From assembly GCA_038087015.1 (NCBI GenBank), contig JASBNA010000035.1, positions 124,001 through 188,000 of the forward strand: 64,000 bases of DNA, in the 5' to 3' direction. The position numbers were made by a program, and so were the translations under genes. The notes beneath the pieces were generated by a model. The model had not been told where the DNA came from. It worked only from the letters and a program-made list of their open reading frames with translations, and searched no databases. The first letter of the stretch is position 1; each line of letters starts with the position of its first letter. This stretch comes from Cerrena zonata (lineage: Eukaryota; Basidiomycota; Agaricomycetes; Polyporales; Cerrenaceae). Below are positions 35,431 to 46,211 of this stretch, in pieces.

Positions 35431-36717
35431 TCATTTGTACAGAATAACATATCGGGGAAGGATGGCCTCCACCTTAGTCACGAAGACCCTGAATCCATCG
35501 TTTATCTGGTCCGAGCTGCTTTCCGATGCTATGGACACATCACACGCAACCATGGCGCGGTAGGGAGAAGTCGACGAGGATGTCGCGTGCTCATCAGCGA
35601 GGGCTGGGTTGAGGCAAGTGTATATCCCGTTTCCATACCTGCACTTATCTCAGTACTGCACACTAAAGAACTCTAGTAAACGTTTCACATACCTGCCAGA
35701 GTCATACTGAGCTCCGAAGGCCAACTGTCGGAATGATGATTTTAATACCTTGCATATTCCGCAAGAATCCCATTCGCAGAACTTCAAATCGTAAACACCC
35801 ATGTCACACATGCATTGGTCAGCGTAATAGGTACGCAGATCCCGCAAGTATGCTGTGGCATCGAGTGCTGTACTAATGAATCCAAGGATGAGTCGTTATA
35901 CTAGATGATATGGCAGGGGGACTTACCGATATGCGTTGAAATGTGAAGTTACTGACCAAGGAAGAACTACCTCAATAATTCTCTCGATCGAAGGTATGGG
36001 GCGGTTGCCCTTCCATTCATCTCCGAACTGGGACACGACTATAGCACGAAGGTTGACGGGTAAGTTGTAACGCTACATTAACACAAACGCTAATACGCAC
36101 AACTTTTGAACGTGGTGCTAGTCGCGTCAATTTCACGAAGTCGAGGGCCTGTTCGGTTGACCTTGTCACACCCTGGACACAAGGGACCTACACAGGCAAT
36201 CAGGGTTTTGCATTGTGCACAACCGGGAGCCTGTCCACGTCGGACTGCGTCCCTAGTCGAGACTTAGGTAAGTATCATATCCGGTTCATATACACGCCGC
36301 TACATACCCTGCATGAGCCTCTGTGCAGAAACCACCATATGCTGGAACCGCCGTTCCTCTGCATCCTCTTGTCGCACATCGTGGGACAATAACCGACTGA
36401 GTCGCATGCGCTCGAGCGCAGCTCCTGCTACAGTATGGATGTTTAACTCCGTTCTCTTCATATTTCTTCTTCTTTCTGCACACCTTCGACGAATATTAGT
36501 TTCAGGAAGAGCGAAGGTTCTAAGATCCAAGGCCTACCTCGCACATATCATTCTGGCCAGCAGACTGACTATTCTTGTGAATTCCCCACATAGCAGATTT
36601 GAAGAATGTGTTCAGATGTGTTCGTTGTAGGTGGAAAGATAGGAAAGGGAACCACAACTTGGATCCTTTCTTCATGTAGTCCCCGAGACATGCCAAAGCC
36701 ACGTTGTCAGGTGGCAT
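35431..36717 (-). CDS. Gene B: Cys-rich PARP-like protein with altered catalytic residues
   Basis: Six exons (36717-36538, 36483-36308, 36252-36101, 36038-35927, 35872-35693, 35638-35431) give 335 residues with consistent phase. Cys modules read CEVCRKKKKYEENGVKHPYC with SRSCA, CATRGCRG with GGFCTEAH, and CAQC with CPGC. FGDEWKGNRPIPSIERIIEV corresponds to the linker region of gene D. The C-terminal part resembles a PARP fold: CEWDSCGICKVLKSSFRQLA, YGNGIYTCLNPALADEHA, YRAMVACDV and VEAILPRYVILYK. The first-strand HGT is not present (YYADQC instead), and the Glu before the VVY strand is lost (FRVFVTK). Only the Tyr of GIYT remains. It is probably catalytically dead or uses another chemistry. 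A second ATG at 36591 could be the true start. Confidence 0.75.
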
Positions 36718-36800
36718 AACAAAGGCAGCGCGCCGGCGAGATCAAAATTCGCTTTGACTTAATTTGCCCTGGCCACAAAGGGCATTGTCTCGATGATGCA

Positions 36801-36807
36801 TATAAAA
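36801..36807 (+). promoter_or_regulatory. TATA box of gene D
   Basis: TATAAAA lies 135 bp before the ATG at 36936, in the 218-bp gap shared with the divergent gene B. A pyrimidine-rich leader follows. Confidence 0.5.
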
Positions 36808-36935
36808 CCTGACGTTCTCCTGCCACCCAACTCACACCACACACTTCATCATCGATCTGCAGTTCCCGGAGAATCGCATCCTTCTTCTAACCTTCTTCCC
36901 CCGAATTTCTCTCGATCCATACCACCTACCTCATC

Positions 36936-38654
36936 ATGAGTTCTCTACCCAGCCTTTCCTATCTTGCCGGCTTTATGCCTCAAAGCCTTCCCAATACTAA
37001 CGGCAACGGCAACAATGTCGCGCCACCGAAACCTCCCAAGAGGTCGAACACGGTTCATGGGCCATCCACTAATGCTCAGAAGCCTGCGCCACAGGCTAAA
37101 GGGCAGTTGGCTGCTGCCCCTACCGCCAATACTACCGCTACTGCCACCAATACCTCGGCCACAACTACGACCACGAGCTCTGCTGCTACTTCCAACAATA
37201 GCAACAACTCAAACGCGTCGAATGCAACAAACGGGAACGCGCCCAGCCTCTGTGAGGTAAATTCAATGATTGATTATTTACGCAGTTCCTCTCTAACCTT
37301 AAACTCATAAGGTCTGTCACGTAAACCCCAAGTTCATCGATGGCTCCAAGACCCATCCGTACTGTGGCCGTACATGTGCTGCCGCGGCTTCGAACGCGTC
37401 CTCAAACAATTGTGATGTGAGCCACATTCTATCTACGCGTGTGATAGTATTTGCTAACAATGTTATGCCCAGTATTGTCATGTTCGCCCTAAGAGGGTCG
37501 AGAACGGTCATACGCATCCTTATTGTGGCAAGTCATGTGCGATTAGTGCGGGTGCTGCTTCTCGACAGGCAACGTTGACACACCTTCCCACCGATAATTG
37601 TCATATCCCTGGTTGTCCGAACAAGGTGTACAAGAGCGGTAACGGTCATGCCAGCAAATACTGTTCTATGGTTCACAAGTCGTACGTACCCTTCACTTCT
37701 CCCCAGATTATATTCTGAGACGAATGTCTCTTTTACAGAACTGGAGAGAATGCGTGTATTTGGTGTCGCAAGGCACCTAAACAGGGTGACAATCACTTCT
37801 GTAGCACTGCATGCGCAGAGGAAGCGAAGAAGAAAGGTCCCTGTATTGTCGAGATCCCAGACGATCACGTCACTTTCAAAAGTGGTAAGATCGTGGTCGA
37901 GTTCAATTAGGCGGTATTTTATCTAATTTAAGTATTACAGTCGAAGACCAATTCAAGGGTTCCTGGAGGCATTCTGATAAGAAGTGCCCCCAAATTCGAC
38001 GCATTTACAAGATTATCACTCAACAAACCTCTTCGGATAAATACGAAGCCTATCGGTAGGTCTTTCTCCAAAACTTTGTCGTTTAAGTGAAATATTCACC
38101 CAGATTTCTAGTGATGCTGTTGAGGCTCGTGGTCAGTTCTCCAAACATGCCGGATTCTCCATCGGTAACGAGAAACGCCGCTGGCATGGTACCACTCGTG
38201 ACTGCCACATCGGTGATGTTGGCCAGACCAAGTTCTGTCGGTCTGCGAAGTGTTCTTTGTGTTGTATCATGAAGACTTCGTACGACTTGGGTTTGTGCTA
38301 CAAGAAAACCGGGTGGGGTAGGTTCGGATGTGGGATATACACCTCGTCTACGTCTTCAAAGTCGGATGACTATTCGTCGAACACTGATTCCCGTGCCTCT
38401 ACCAAAGCGATTATTCTTAATAAGATAGTCGTGGGTAAGGGATATAAGATGACGGAAGACGATACGAAATTGACCGCTCCTCCCGCCGGGTTTGATTCTG
38501 TATGTACTCCAACTACCTTTCTATCTATCGAAAACTAAACGAAACCCACCAGGTGCTTGCTGAGATAGGATCTCGTCTCAACCACGACGAGCTGGTCGTA
38601 TACACCAATGATGCTATTCGTCCATCGTACTTGGTTACGTACGATTGCTTCTAA
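36936..38654 (+). CDS. Gene D: PARP-like ADP-ribosyltransferase with four N-terminal Cys modules
   Basis: Seven exons (36936-37256, 37312-37416, 37473-37681, 37739-37884, 37941-38055, 38112-38499, 38553-38654) give 461 residues in phase throughout. Residues 1-100 are low complexity with Asn/Thr/Ala runs. Four Cys modules follow: CEVCHVNPKF with PYCGRTC, CDYCHVRPKR with PYCGKSC, CHIPGC with KYCSMVH, and CIWCRKAPKQ with FCSTACA. The linker VEDQFKGSWRHSDKKCPQI precedes the catalytic domain: RRWHGTTRDCHIGD (His324), CRSAKCSLCCIMKTSYDLG, GRFGCGIYTSSTSSKSDDYS (Tyr375), AIILNKIVVGKGYK, LTAPPAGFDSV and DELVVYTNDAIRPSYLVTY (Glu441). The H-Y-E triad is intact. The family is seen in agaricomycetes, with unknown targets. 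The modules probably bind zinc and could select DNA, RNA or protein. Confidence 0.87.
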
Positions 38655-39261
38655 ATCTCTGTTCCGCTCTCGGGGCCGCTGGTTCATATTATTTCTCTGC
38701 CCGACACTCATTTTTTATCATCCTCCCCCTAAATTACATCTCATTATCTCATTTATATTTTCTTCTCTAATTTATTGGCAATGAACTAGTACTAGAGGTA
38801 CTTACAGTACACTGCCGCGTGTAAAGTGTTCGTTTTAATCAAAGATAGGATATGACATGAGATTGTGTGTGAAGATACTCATTATGCCTATGGAGAAACA
38901 GATTCTAGAGATTAAGTAGCTCCGAAGTAGCATTTCTCGCTAGCCCAAACAAACAAAACCAACCGTTTGACCAAAGATACTTACAAGTGGCCAATCACTG
39001 AGAGTCTTTTACATCCCTCACTTGTTCTATACAATGCGGAGTCTCGAAGTAGTAGGCAGAAATGAGCACCAAGTCGCATGACACAGTAGTAATGCTTTCC
39101 TTACTCGCTGAGGGGCATAGGGATTGTATGCTATTGCCAACACGATTCAGTGACCAGTAGCAACGTTAACAGGATAATAACCTATGTCCCATTAGACCTA
39201 CACAATAAAAGTGACTGTACAAGAATATGAAAGAATAAGAGCAAGATAGGACATGGCGTCA
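38655..39261. other. 3' intergenic region between convergent genes
   Basis: The region lies between gene D and the SDR gene. AT-rich, with no coding signal. Confidence 0.5.
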
Positions 39262-40734
39262 CTACTTCGTGAAGGGCTTCACCTCTTCTTCGAGCCAATT
39301 CCACAGCTTCCCCGCGAGTTCTTGATCGTTGACCTCGGGTCTACATTTCCCAACTCTCGCCCAAGGGATAAAGAACTGGATATGGGAAGATCGAAGCCCT
39401 CAGTGGCGTTGCGAATAAGACCCGTATCGTGATAAACATACCTCTCCGTTGTGATTTAGCGTCTCTGGCATGGTACCCGCCCAGAGCTGCGTCAGTGCAC
39501 CATATGAAGCCGGGAATAATAATATGGACTAGTCGATCGTGTTTAATCCCATTAGTACGAATTATTGCAATAGATGGGTCGAACTCACTATAATCCGTCG
39601 TTGAATCGCGGAGACATGACGTTGCAGTTCAGTCTGCAAGTTTCCTGTCAAATATCAATATCCATGAGACATACTTACACCAAGTAGAATTTGTATTCGC
39701 ATACCTGGATTACAAGCAATCGAGATGATACCTTCATGCCCGTACCGTCGAGCCAACTCGCGAGCGAAGATTGCATTTGCCTGTACCAAATACGTGAGGG
39801 AATGTCAATCCTCAAATGTCCAACAACGTACGAATTTACTCTGGGCATACAAACTCTGGGTTCCCAGCTTCTTTCGTGCAAGTCCATCCTTGAACGTATC
39901 GAAGTTAAGGGTATATAGGTAAGCAGCAAACGAAGAGGTGCTGATAACTCTAGCATGTTTATCCGGTGAAGTCTCCTTTCCAGCGAGAAGAGCCGGAAGG
40001 AGAAGCTTAGTGAGTAGGAAGTGACCTGGTTGATCCATAAATGAGCTTAAAGATGTGAGATTTTAAAGTCGCGTTTGACATACCTATGACATTAGTTCCA
40101 AATTGGAGGTCATAACCATCCGATGTTAATTGGTCTACTGGAGGAGCCATAACACCACTAGTGCCGTGTAAGCTTAACTCGCTAATGACGGAACGTGAAA
40201 CCTTACGCATTTAGGTAGAGTTGATGCAGTTCTTTCTCCTTACTAAGGAGTATTTAATTAGAAATAACATAGTGAAAAATGTTGTTCACCACGTACCTCA
40301 AAAACTCCTCTGCAGCTTTACGCACAGACGCGAGGCTGGCCAAGTCGAGTTCCAAGAAAATTGCTTCTTTTCCGGTGGCTTCCTTGAGCTCTTTGATAGC
40401 GGCTTCCGCCTTGCTTTTGGAACGAGAACCCAGATAAACTCTCGCGTTATGTTCAAGCAAGGCCTGAGGAACATAGGTCGGATCAGATAATTCGTAACCA
40501 GTCCTTTCGACGATGACGCGTACCTTTACTGTCTCCTTTCCAACACCAACATTTCCGCCTGTCTCATTCGAATGATTAGCATCCTATATTCTAGGGGCGG
40601 GACGGGAAAAGTAGTGTACCTGTGACGATAGCCACGCGACCAGTGAGATCAGGTATTTGGTCGGTAGAAAAGGCAGACTTTGGAGGCGACGATTGGTCCC
40701 AGAATATACGAAGAGTTGTGAAAGCGTTGCCCAT
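39262..40734 (-). CDS. Short-chain dehydrogenase/reductase (SDR)
   Basis: Ten exons (40734-40620, 40558-40524, 40463-40297, 40242-40207, 40157-40084, 40025-39832, 39780-39705, 39644-39589, 39528-39442, 39375-39262) give 317 residues, and all phases agree. The N terminus ends in [15 protein letters not shown], the TGxxxGxG cofactor-binding motif of classical SDRs. [17 protein letters not shown] carries Arg and Lys/Ser residues that suggest NADP(H). LYLNAGVM stands for the NNAG motif. ISTSSFAA provides the catalytic Ser and [10 protein letters not shown] the YxxxK pair. The general layout resembles the retinol dehydrogenase/WW-oxidoreductase-like fungal SDRs. Substrate unknown; probably cytosolic or peripheral. 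Two very short exons (35 and 36 nt) are notable. Confidence 0.9.
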
Positions 40735-41296
40735 GACTGGTGTTCGAAGACGTGGTGGTATCGAGCAACGGGAAGATGGGCCTGAGAGAGATGTTCACGC
40801 TGCTATATAGTCCTTCCTGCCAGCCATTACAGAACCCGGTGGGAAGAAAGTACAACTCTCCTTGTCATCATACCGTCACCTATTCAACCGGGCAATGTTG
40901 ACGAACTATAGAATGCATTGTATCTGCAGTACTGGTAGTGTTACTATAGACCGACTCTAGAAATGGCTAGCCGAGCGTCGTCGTAAGCTTTACAATGTCC
41001 GAACCCGGCGAGCCGGGCTATGATGCATTCACGATTTGTACCTGTTTGTCCTTAAATCTTACCCTCTTCCCTGCCGTGCATGCACACATAGTACATAATC
41101 GATACATATGTGGTACAACATAACCACGGGTAATACCCAATATACAAAACAAACGAGCGACATCGACATACGAACGTACAAAGGAATAACACATCGTCAA
41201 TGGTCAACCGAGGAAACAAAACACAACTACAACTTTGCCGCCATATCAAAGCACCAGCAATCCGCTACTAAGCTCTCACGTTACGACCACCTACGG
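40735..41296. other. Upstream region of the SDR gene and 3' region of the MARVEL-like gene
   Basis: No supported coding sequence in this stretch. Confidence 0.45.
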
Positions 41297-42361
41297 TCAG
41301 AAGCGAGGGCTAGGTCTCTTGAAGTTCTTCCACAGTAGCCACGCCAAGAAAAACATGCTAATCGTCAGAACCAACCTACCACACGTGGTAAAATAAGCAC
41401 CACAAAACAGATCCAGGAGTACGAAACACGTACATCTCAATAATTGCAATACCTAAAACACAAATTCGAAATCAGTCGTCCCATATAAAACCGAGCTCGA
41501 GCCACAGGGATAGTCAACGAATTACACTAACCGATATCAGCTTGCAACTGACCACAATAAACCGCCCCGGCACAAGGCGAGTCGAGCTGCACCAACGACA
41601 AATGTTGATTCATGACCGCAACACAAGCGACCCAGAACACCCATGTGCAGAACATCCAGATGGCTTGAGAACCCAAGGATGCGATGGGGTGAGATGAGAG
41701 GGTCGGATGTGCCCAGAGGATGAGGTAGGCCGTTGAGGAAAGGAGAGTCCATATTGCTGAAAATCTGGGAAACAGAGTCGCGTTTTGTGTTTTGTGTACT
41801 CAGACTTGTGGTACTGTATTTTTAGGAGATGACTTACAGGGATAGACGGACACCATCGCGAATGCCCAAGCTGGGAGATGAACGAGTGTGACCATATTGT
41901 GCTAGAAGCCACATGGAATCTGACATCTGCATGAAGATTAGATTTCAATCCGACAGAAATTAGTTTGTGTGATTGTTCGGATAACGATCCCTTCCACCGC
42001 AGGGTGAAGCGTAGCGCAAGGGGTACGTACCTCTGCGATATTGACCGCAATAAAGAACACATAGATCACTAGATCAGCAACAGTCAGAATCCAGAAGTGG
42101 ATGCACGGGAGTGAAAGTACGATTGGAAATACACTTACATGGAAAATACTTCTGCAAATTCACACTCGCGACCTTGTTCAACGCCTTGGGATGGCGTTGG
42201 GCATACCGATACAAGAAGTACAGGGCCACACTGTAGGCCATAGACAAAGCGAGAATGCCGACTACGATTCCTCCAGTGATCGATGCACTGGTATCTGGTG
42301 GGTTCGTGGCGTCGATAGATTCCGGGTGAGTGGAGGATTGGGAAGGCGCAATGACAGGCAT
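41297..42361 (-). CDS. MARVEL-like four-pass membrane protein
   Basis: Six exons (42361-42139, 42068-42031, 41926-41838, 41764-41532, 41452-41434, 41357-41297) give 220 residues in phase, including a 19-nt exon. Hydrophobic segments are near residues 27-48 (GGIVVGILALSMAYSVALYF), 75-88 (LIYVFFIAVNIAE), 116-136 (LFSAIWTLLSSTAYLILWAH), 150-168 (AIWMFCTWVFWVACVAVM) and 195-212 (IAIIEIMFFLAWLLW). The arrangement, with a Cys-containing loop LDSPCAGAVYCGQ before the last helix, is that of fungal MARVEL-domain proteins, which organise membrane domains or traffic. The first hydrophobic segment is preceded by a Ser/Thr-rich start. Exact role unknown. Confidence 0.7.
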
Positions 42362-43036
42362 GTCTGAGAGCGGGACCAAGAACAGGCTTAGCTGACACAA
42401 ACAGAATGGAGTGAGTGGTCAAGAGAAGGAAAGGAGGAGAACGAGAGTAGCGGAATCTTTTGAAGAGAAGAGACTAGGTGGCTCTACGGCTCTGCCATGT
42501 TTTGTAAGTCAGGCTCTGTGAGTAAGAACAACATGAGGTGAGTGCATGGAGAAGGATCGTCTTCCCAAGGCGAGGTCAACGATGATAACCACGTTCAATG
42601 CATTGAATCCTCCCGACTCGCCAAGTAAGATGGACCACCGGGCTTACTCAACTCCTGCGCGAGGCGTTGTCGGATAGGATGTGCCACGGATTGTCGACGT
42701 TTACTGTTGTGCATTAATGTACGGTTAGTGGAGTATGATTGCAGGAGCTCAAGCGGAATTGTGAGAGAAAGGAGATAGAAGAGTTCGGCACCGGGTGGCA
42801 TCGGGACGTACTAGAATTTGAGAAGCAACGAAGACTACAGTGCCTGATGGGCAATGGGGGTGCAGCGAAAACAGAAGGATGATTTTCAGCATGATAAGAA
42901 TCATAATCGACATGCGACAGTGTAAACCTGTGAACTTGGAATAGAAAGCATAATCGCTGCATAGAACGGGACACCATCTCCTACTTGTAAACTCTCTCCT
43001 AAACTCTCACTAACATACATGGCCAAGGGAGTCACT
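42362..43036. other. Region between the MARVEL-like gene and RPL4 3' end
   Basis: No supported gene. Short open frames lack recognisable motifs. Confidence 0.45.
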
Positions 43037-44535
43037 TTAAGGAGCAAAGAGAGTCTTGAGGAAAGCATCGCCAGCGGAGCGGTCCTTGCTCTTCTTGGTG
43101 CTCTGCTTCTTGGACTTGATGCGCTCTTGCTTGACTGTAAAACGCAAACGTATAACACGATTAGTTATATGAAATCTATGTTAGAAATGAAAGCGAATGA
43201 AAAGGCACGTACGCAGTTCCTGTCTGCGAAGAGTCTTGGCGTAGGGGTTGAGACGGAAAAGAACAGCCTTGTTGACGAGGGGGTTCTTGTGTTGCGTCCA
43301 GGGGCGCTTTTGAGTCTTTTCACCGGCGGGGCGGACAACGGATTGGATCTCATCGGAGTTGATGAGGCGGGTGACGTCGGGGTTGCTGATCTTGGCAGTG
43401 GGGAGACTGAAAACACGAGGATTTAATATCAAGATACAAACTGGTATCACCACGAAAAGAAAGCACTTACACGTAGTTCTTCTTGTAGATGGCGGCCTTG
43501 TCGAAGGTACCGAAGATATCGTCAAGAGCGGCGAAAGCACCCTCAGTCCAGATGACGAAACGTCCAAGATGACCACCAGGGGCGAGCTGGAGCAAGTTAA
43601 GGCGTTGGACGCTGACGAGTTCAACACCGGGCAAGTTCCTGAAAGCCTTGACGATACCGTTATCCTCGTTGTAGACAACAAGAGGACCACGGCGTTGACG
43701 GTGACGACGGTTACGGAGCTTGCCCTTACCAGCCCTCAACTTGCGGGAGTTGGAGACCTTGACGACATCGGTGTAAGCATTGAGGCCCTTGAGGAGAGCA
43801 ACAGCCTCCTTGGTCTTCTTGAACGACTCGGTAGCGGCGCTGACAACGAGGGGAACCTCCTCGATTTGCTCAATGCGGTGACCACGAGCGAGAACGAGGG
43901 AAGGGAGAGCGGAAGCAGCAAGGGCAGAGACAACGGCGAAACGGCGTTGGTTCTGGTTCACCTTGACGTGCCACTTGCGCCAAACCTTGGTAGGGGCGAA
44001 CATGCGACCACCACGGCACATGTTACCGAAGGCAGCCTATTATTCCAAGTTGAAGATTCATATTACGGTTTTTGCTTGAATATTTGGAAGAGACATACCT
44101 GGCCGGAACGATGAGTTCCTCCACCACCAACACGGGGGATACGAGCAACAGCACGACCGGTACCCCAGGACTCGGCAGAGGTTTGGTGACCAGCCTTGAC
44201 ATTGACGGCATAAGCTTGTCTCTTGTTCTTGGCGATGCTCTCTGTTATTTTGCGAGGTTTTCATAAATCGATGTTCCATCACTCCAACGACTGAACAAAC
44301 TCACTGTGAACTTGTTGGACAACATCCAACCTGATGGGGGCCGTTAAGACGGCAGGGAGGGGAAGGGAGGTCGAAGCCTCTGCAGAATACCAAAAACCAA
44401 GCACCGACAGCAAAAATCAACATAAAAAGGTGAAAAGAAAGCGAATTATAAGCATTTCTTCGTCGTGAACGATGATGAGTTATAGTACGCACCCCCAGAG
44501 GTCGAGCGAACGTTAACGGTGGGACGGGAGGCCAT
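43037..44535 (-). CDS. RPL4: 60S ribosomal protein L4 (uL4)
   Basis: uL4 is a large-subunit protein that lines the exit tunnel. Six exons (44535-44493, 44379-44305, 44241-44099, 44036-43471, 43406-43213, 43134-43037) give 372 residues, close to the yeast protein. Landmarks are [104 protein letters not shown] and [19 protein letters not shown]. The C-terminal basic tail ends [10 protein letters not shown]. Codon choice is strongly C-ending, as expected for a highly expressed gene. A 251-codon open frame on the opposite strand results from this bias and is not a gene. Confidence 0.96.
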
Positions 44536-46211
44536 GTCTTGAGAGTCTTGAGGTTGCCGATGGCGGTTTGTGGATTCCTCTCCTCATCCCAAAATTAGAG
44601 TTTGCCATCGTCCTCTGAATTCAAACTCAGATTGATGCCAGACGGCATTTTCCGAACACGGACAGCTGTAGGCGCCAAACAAGCAACCGTTGACCTTGCT
44701 TTCGGTCTCTCGTCCTATGTCGCGATTGCAATAGTCTCAACTCGGGGATGTTCATCGTTAACGGTCGTAATATCTCATAAACTACGAGGAAAACTTTCCG
44801 TCTGTCCGAGCATTCTATGTGACATTGTATTTGTAACCAGTACCTATTCTCACCTGTACAGCTCCCGTCTCTCGCTGTGATTACTACATCAAGCCTGAGG
44901 CATCCTGGTTATACTTAACTAGGTCTTTCGAAATACAACCCAACGACTTCACTTGTCACTACTGCTTACCATAACGGACCGTACAGTCGCTGTCATAAAT
45001 GTTTCGATCAATCCTAATTGAATGGTCTCCAGGCCATTCAAGCAGTCATTGTGAAACCTTCCAACACCTATATCCACCTCTATAGATATGCGGGACTGTA
45101 CTCGCATGAGTCTCCCGTGTTCATTCGTCTCTTCTAGAGCCATGCTACCGGTTTGACATCGAGAGATTCCATCCCTGACTTGGTCTGGTTTCCATGAAAG
45201 CTGTCTTCAAAAACCTTCTGGAGATATCTACGATCGCCAATAACGCACATCGGTGGTCAGTTCGTTGTTTCAAGTCATTACGCTTGTGTCATTTTCCCTA
45301 ACATCCCACCACCTTCCCGTGAATGCATTATACACACTCTACGTGACCACATTATCAATCTCGTTCCTATATAATCATTAAAGCCTCCGTTGGCGACGAT
45401 ACCTACTAACCGAATATCGTGATCTACCCCAATTCCGAATAGACTGGAACTTTTAACTAATCCAGAACTTATTCAGAACCTCTCCTCCCGATCATTTCTG
45501 ACAAACGTCTCCCATATTGAGCAATAACTCACCCTCCCGCCGCTCGTGACTTGTTCAGTATTCCGAATTGCAAGTTTGGTATTCCGAATTCCATAGCGGT
45601 TTGGGCTGTTTTAGGCTGTTTTAGCTGTTTTGCCAGTAGTCAGACAGTAATCATACTATCACGAGACGGATTGGTGATCAGGCTTTGAAAATACTTTAAA
45701 AACAACCGACCTTGCTTGATTTACGACCATAAACTCGAGAACTGTACCGATCGAAAACGCAACTCCTATCTCTTAACTTTCGATCACCTCCCAACTTCCA
45801 GCTCCACTTCGCAACGTAAAGGTAAGTCACCGGGCTCCCCGACGCTCTGTGCCTCAACGCCCCGTGCTTCATTAACACCCCATTTAACTACTTCTCTTCT
45901 CCCGTCTAGCTATTTTGCCAACCCTTCGATCTCGTATATCACCGTGAGTACTCAACTGTTTTCCCTTTCCCTTTCCCGTGGACGTGATCGATATCTAACT
46001 ATGATTGTTATGATTTGATAATAATAACATCGCAACTGCGCTTTCCTACACACACCATCTTTCCTATCTCGTACATTGTGTTCGCCAACCAACACTTCCC
46101 CACCATTTCCCTCGACATCCATCTCCGTTATATCTCCACCGCACGATATCTCATATCCGAAACACGAACCGCGCATATAGTCCATCCAGAACCTACATCT
46201 AACCAATCGCA
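44536..46211. other. Divergent upstream region of RPL4 and the 50-residue protein gene
   Basis: No supported coding sequence. Near 45558-45632 there are two copies of TATTCCGAATT and three near copies of GCTGTTTTA. From about 45780 onward the sequence is pyrimidine-rich and probably includes the 5' leader of the downstream gene, with possible splice sites near 45821. Confidence 0.4.

Noticed and set aside
36964..37260. Second open frame over the first exon of gene D
   Set aside because: Shifted frame over low-complexity codons; the frame starting at 36936 continues in phase through six more exons.
43359..44114. Plus-strand open frame of 251 codons
   Set aside because: It lies antisense to RPL4 exon 4 and neighbouring exons and arises from the strong C-ending codon bias of that gene.
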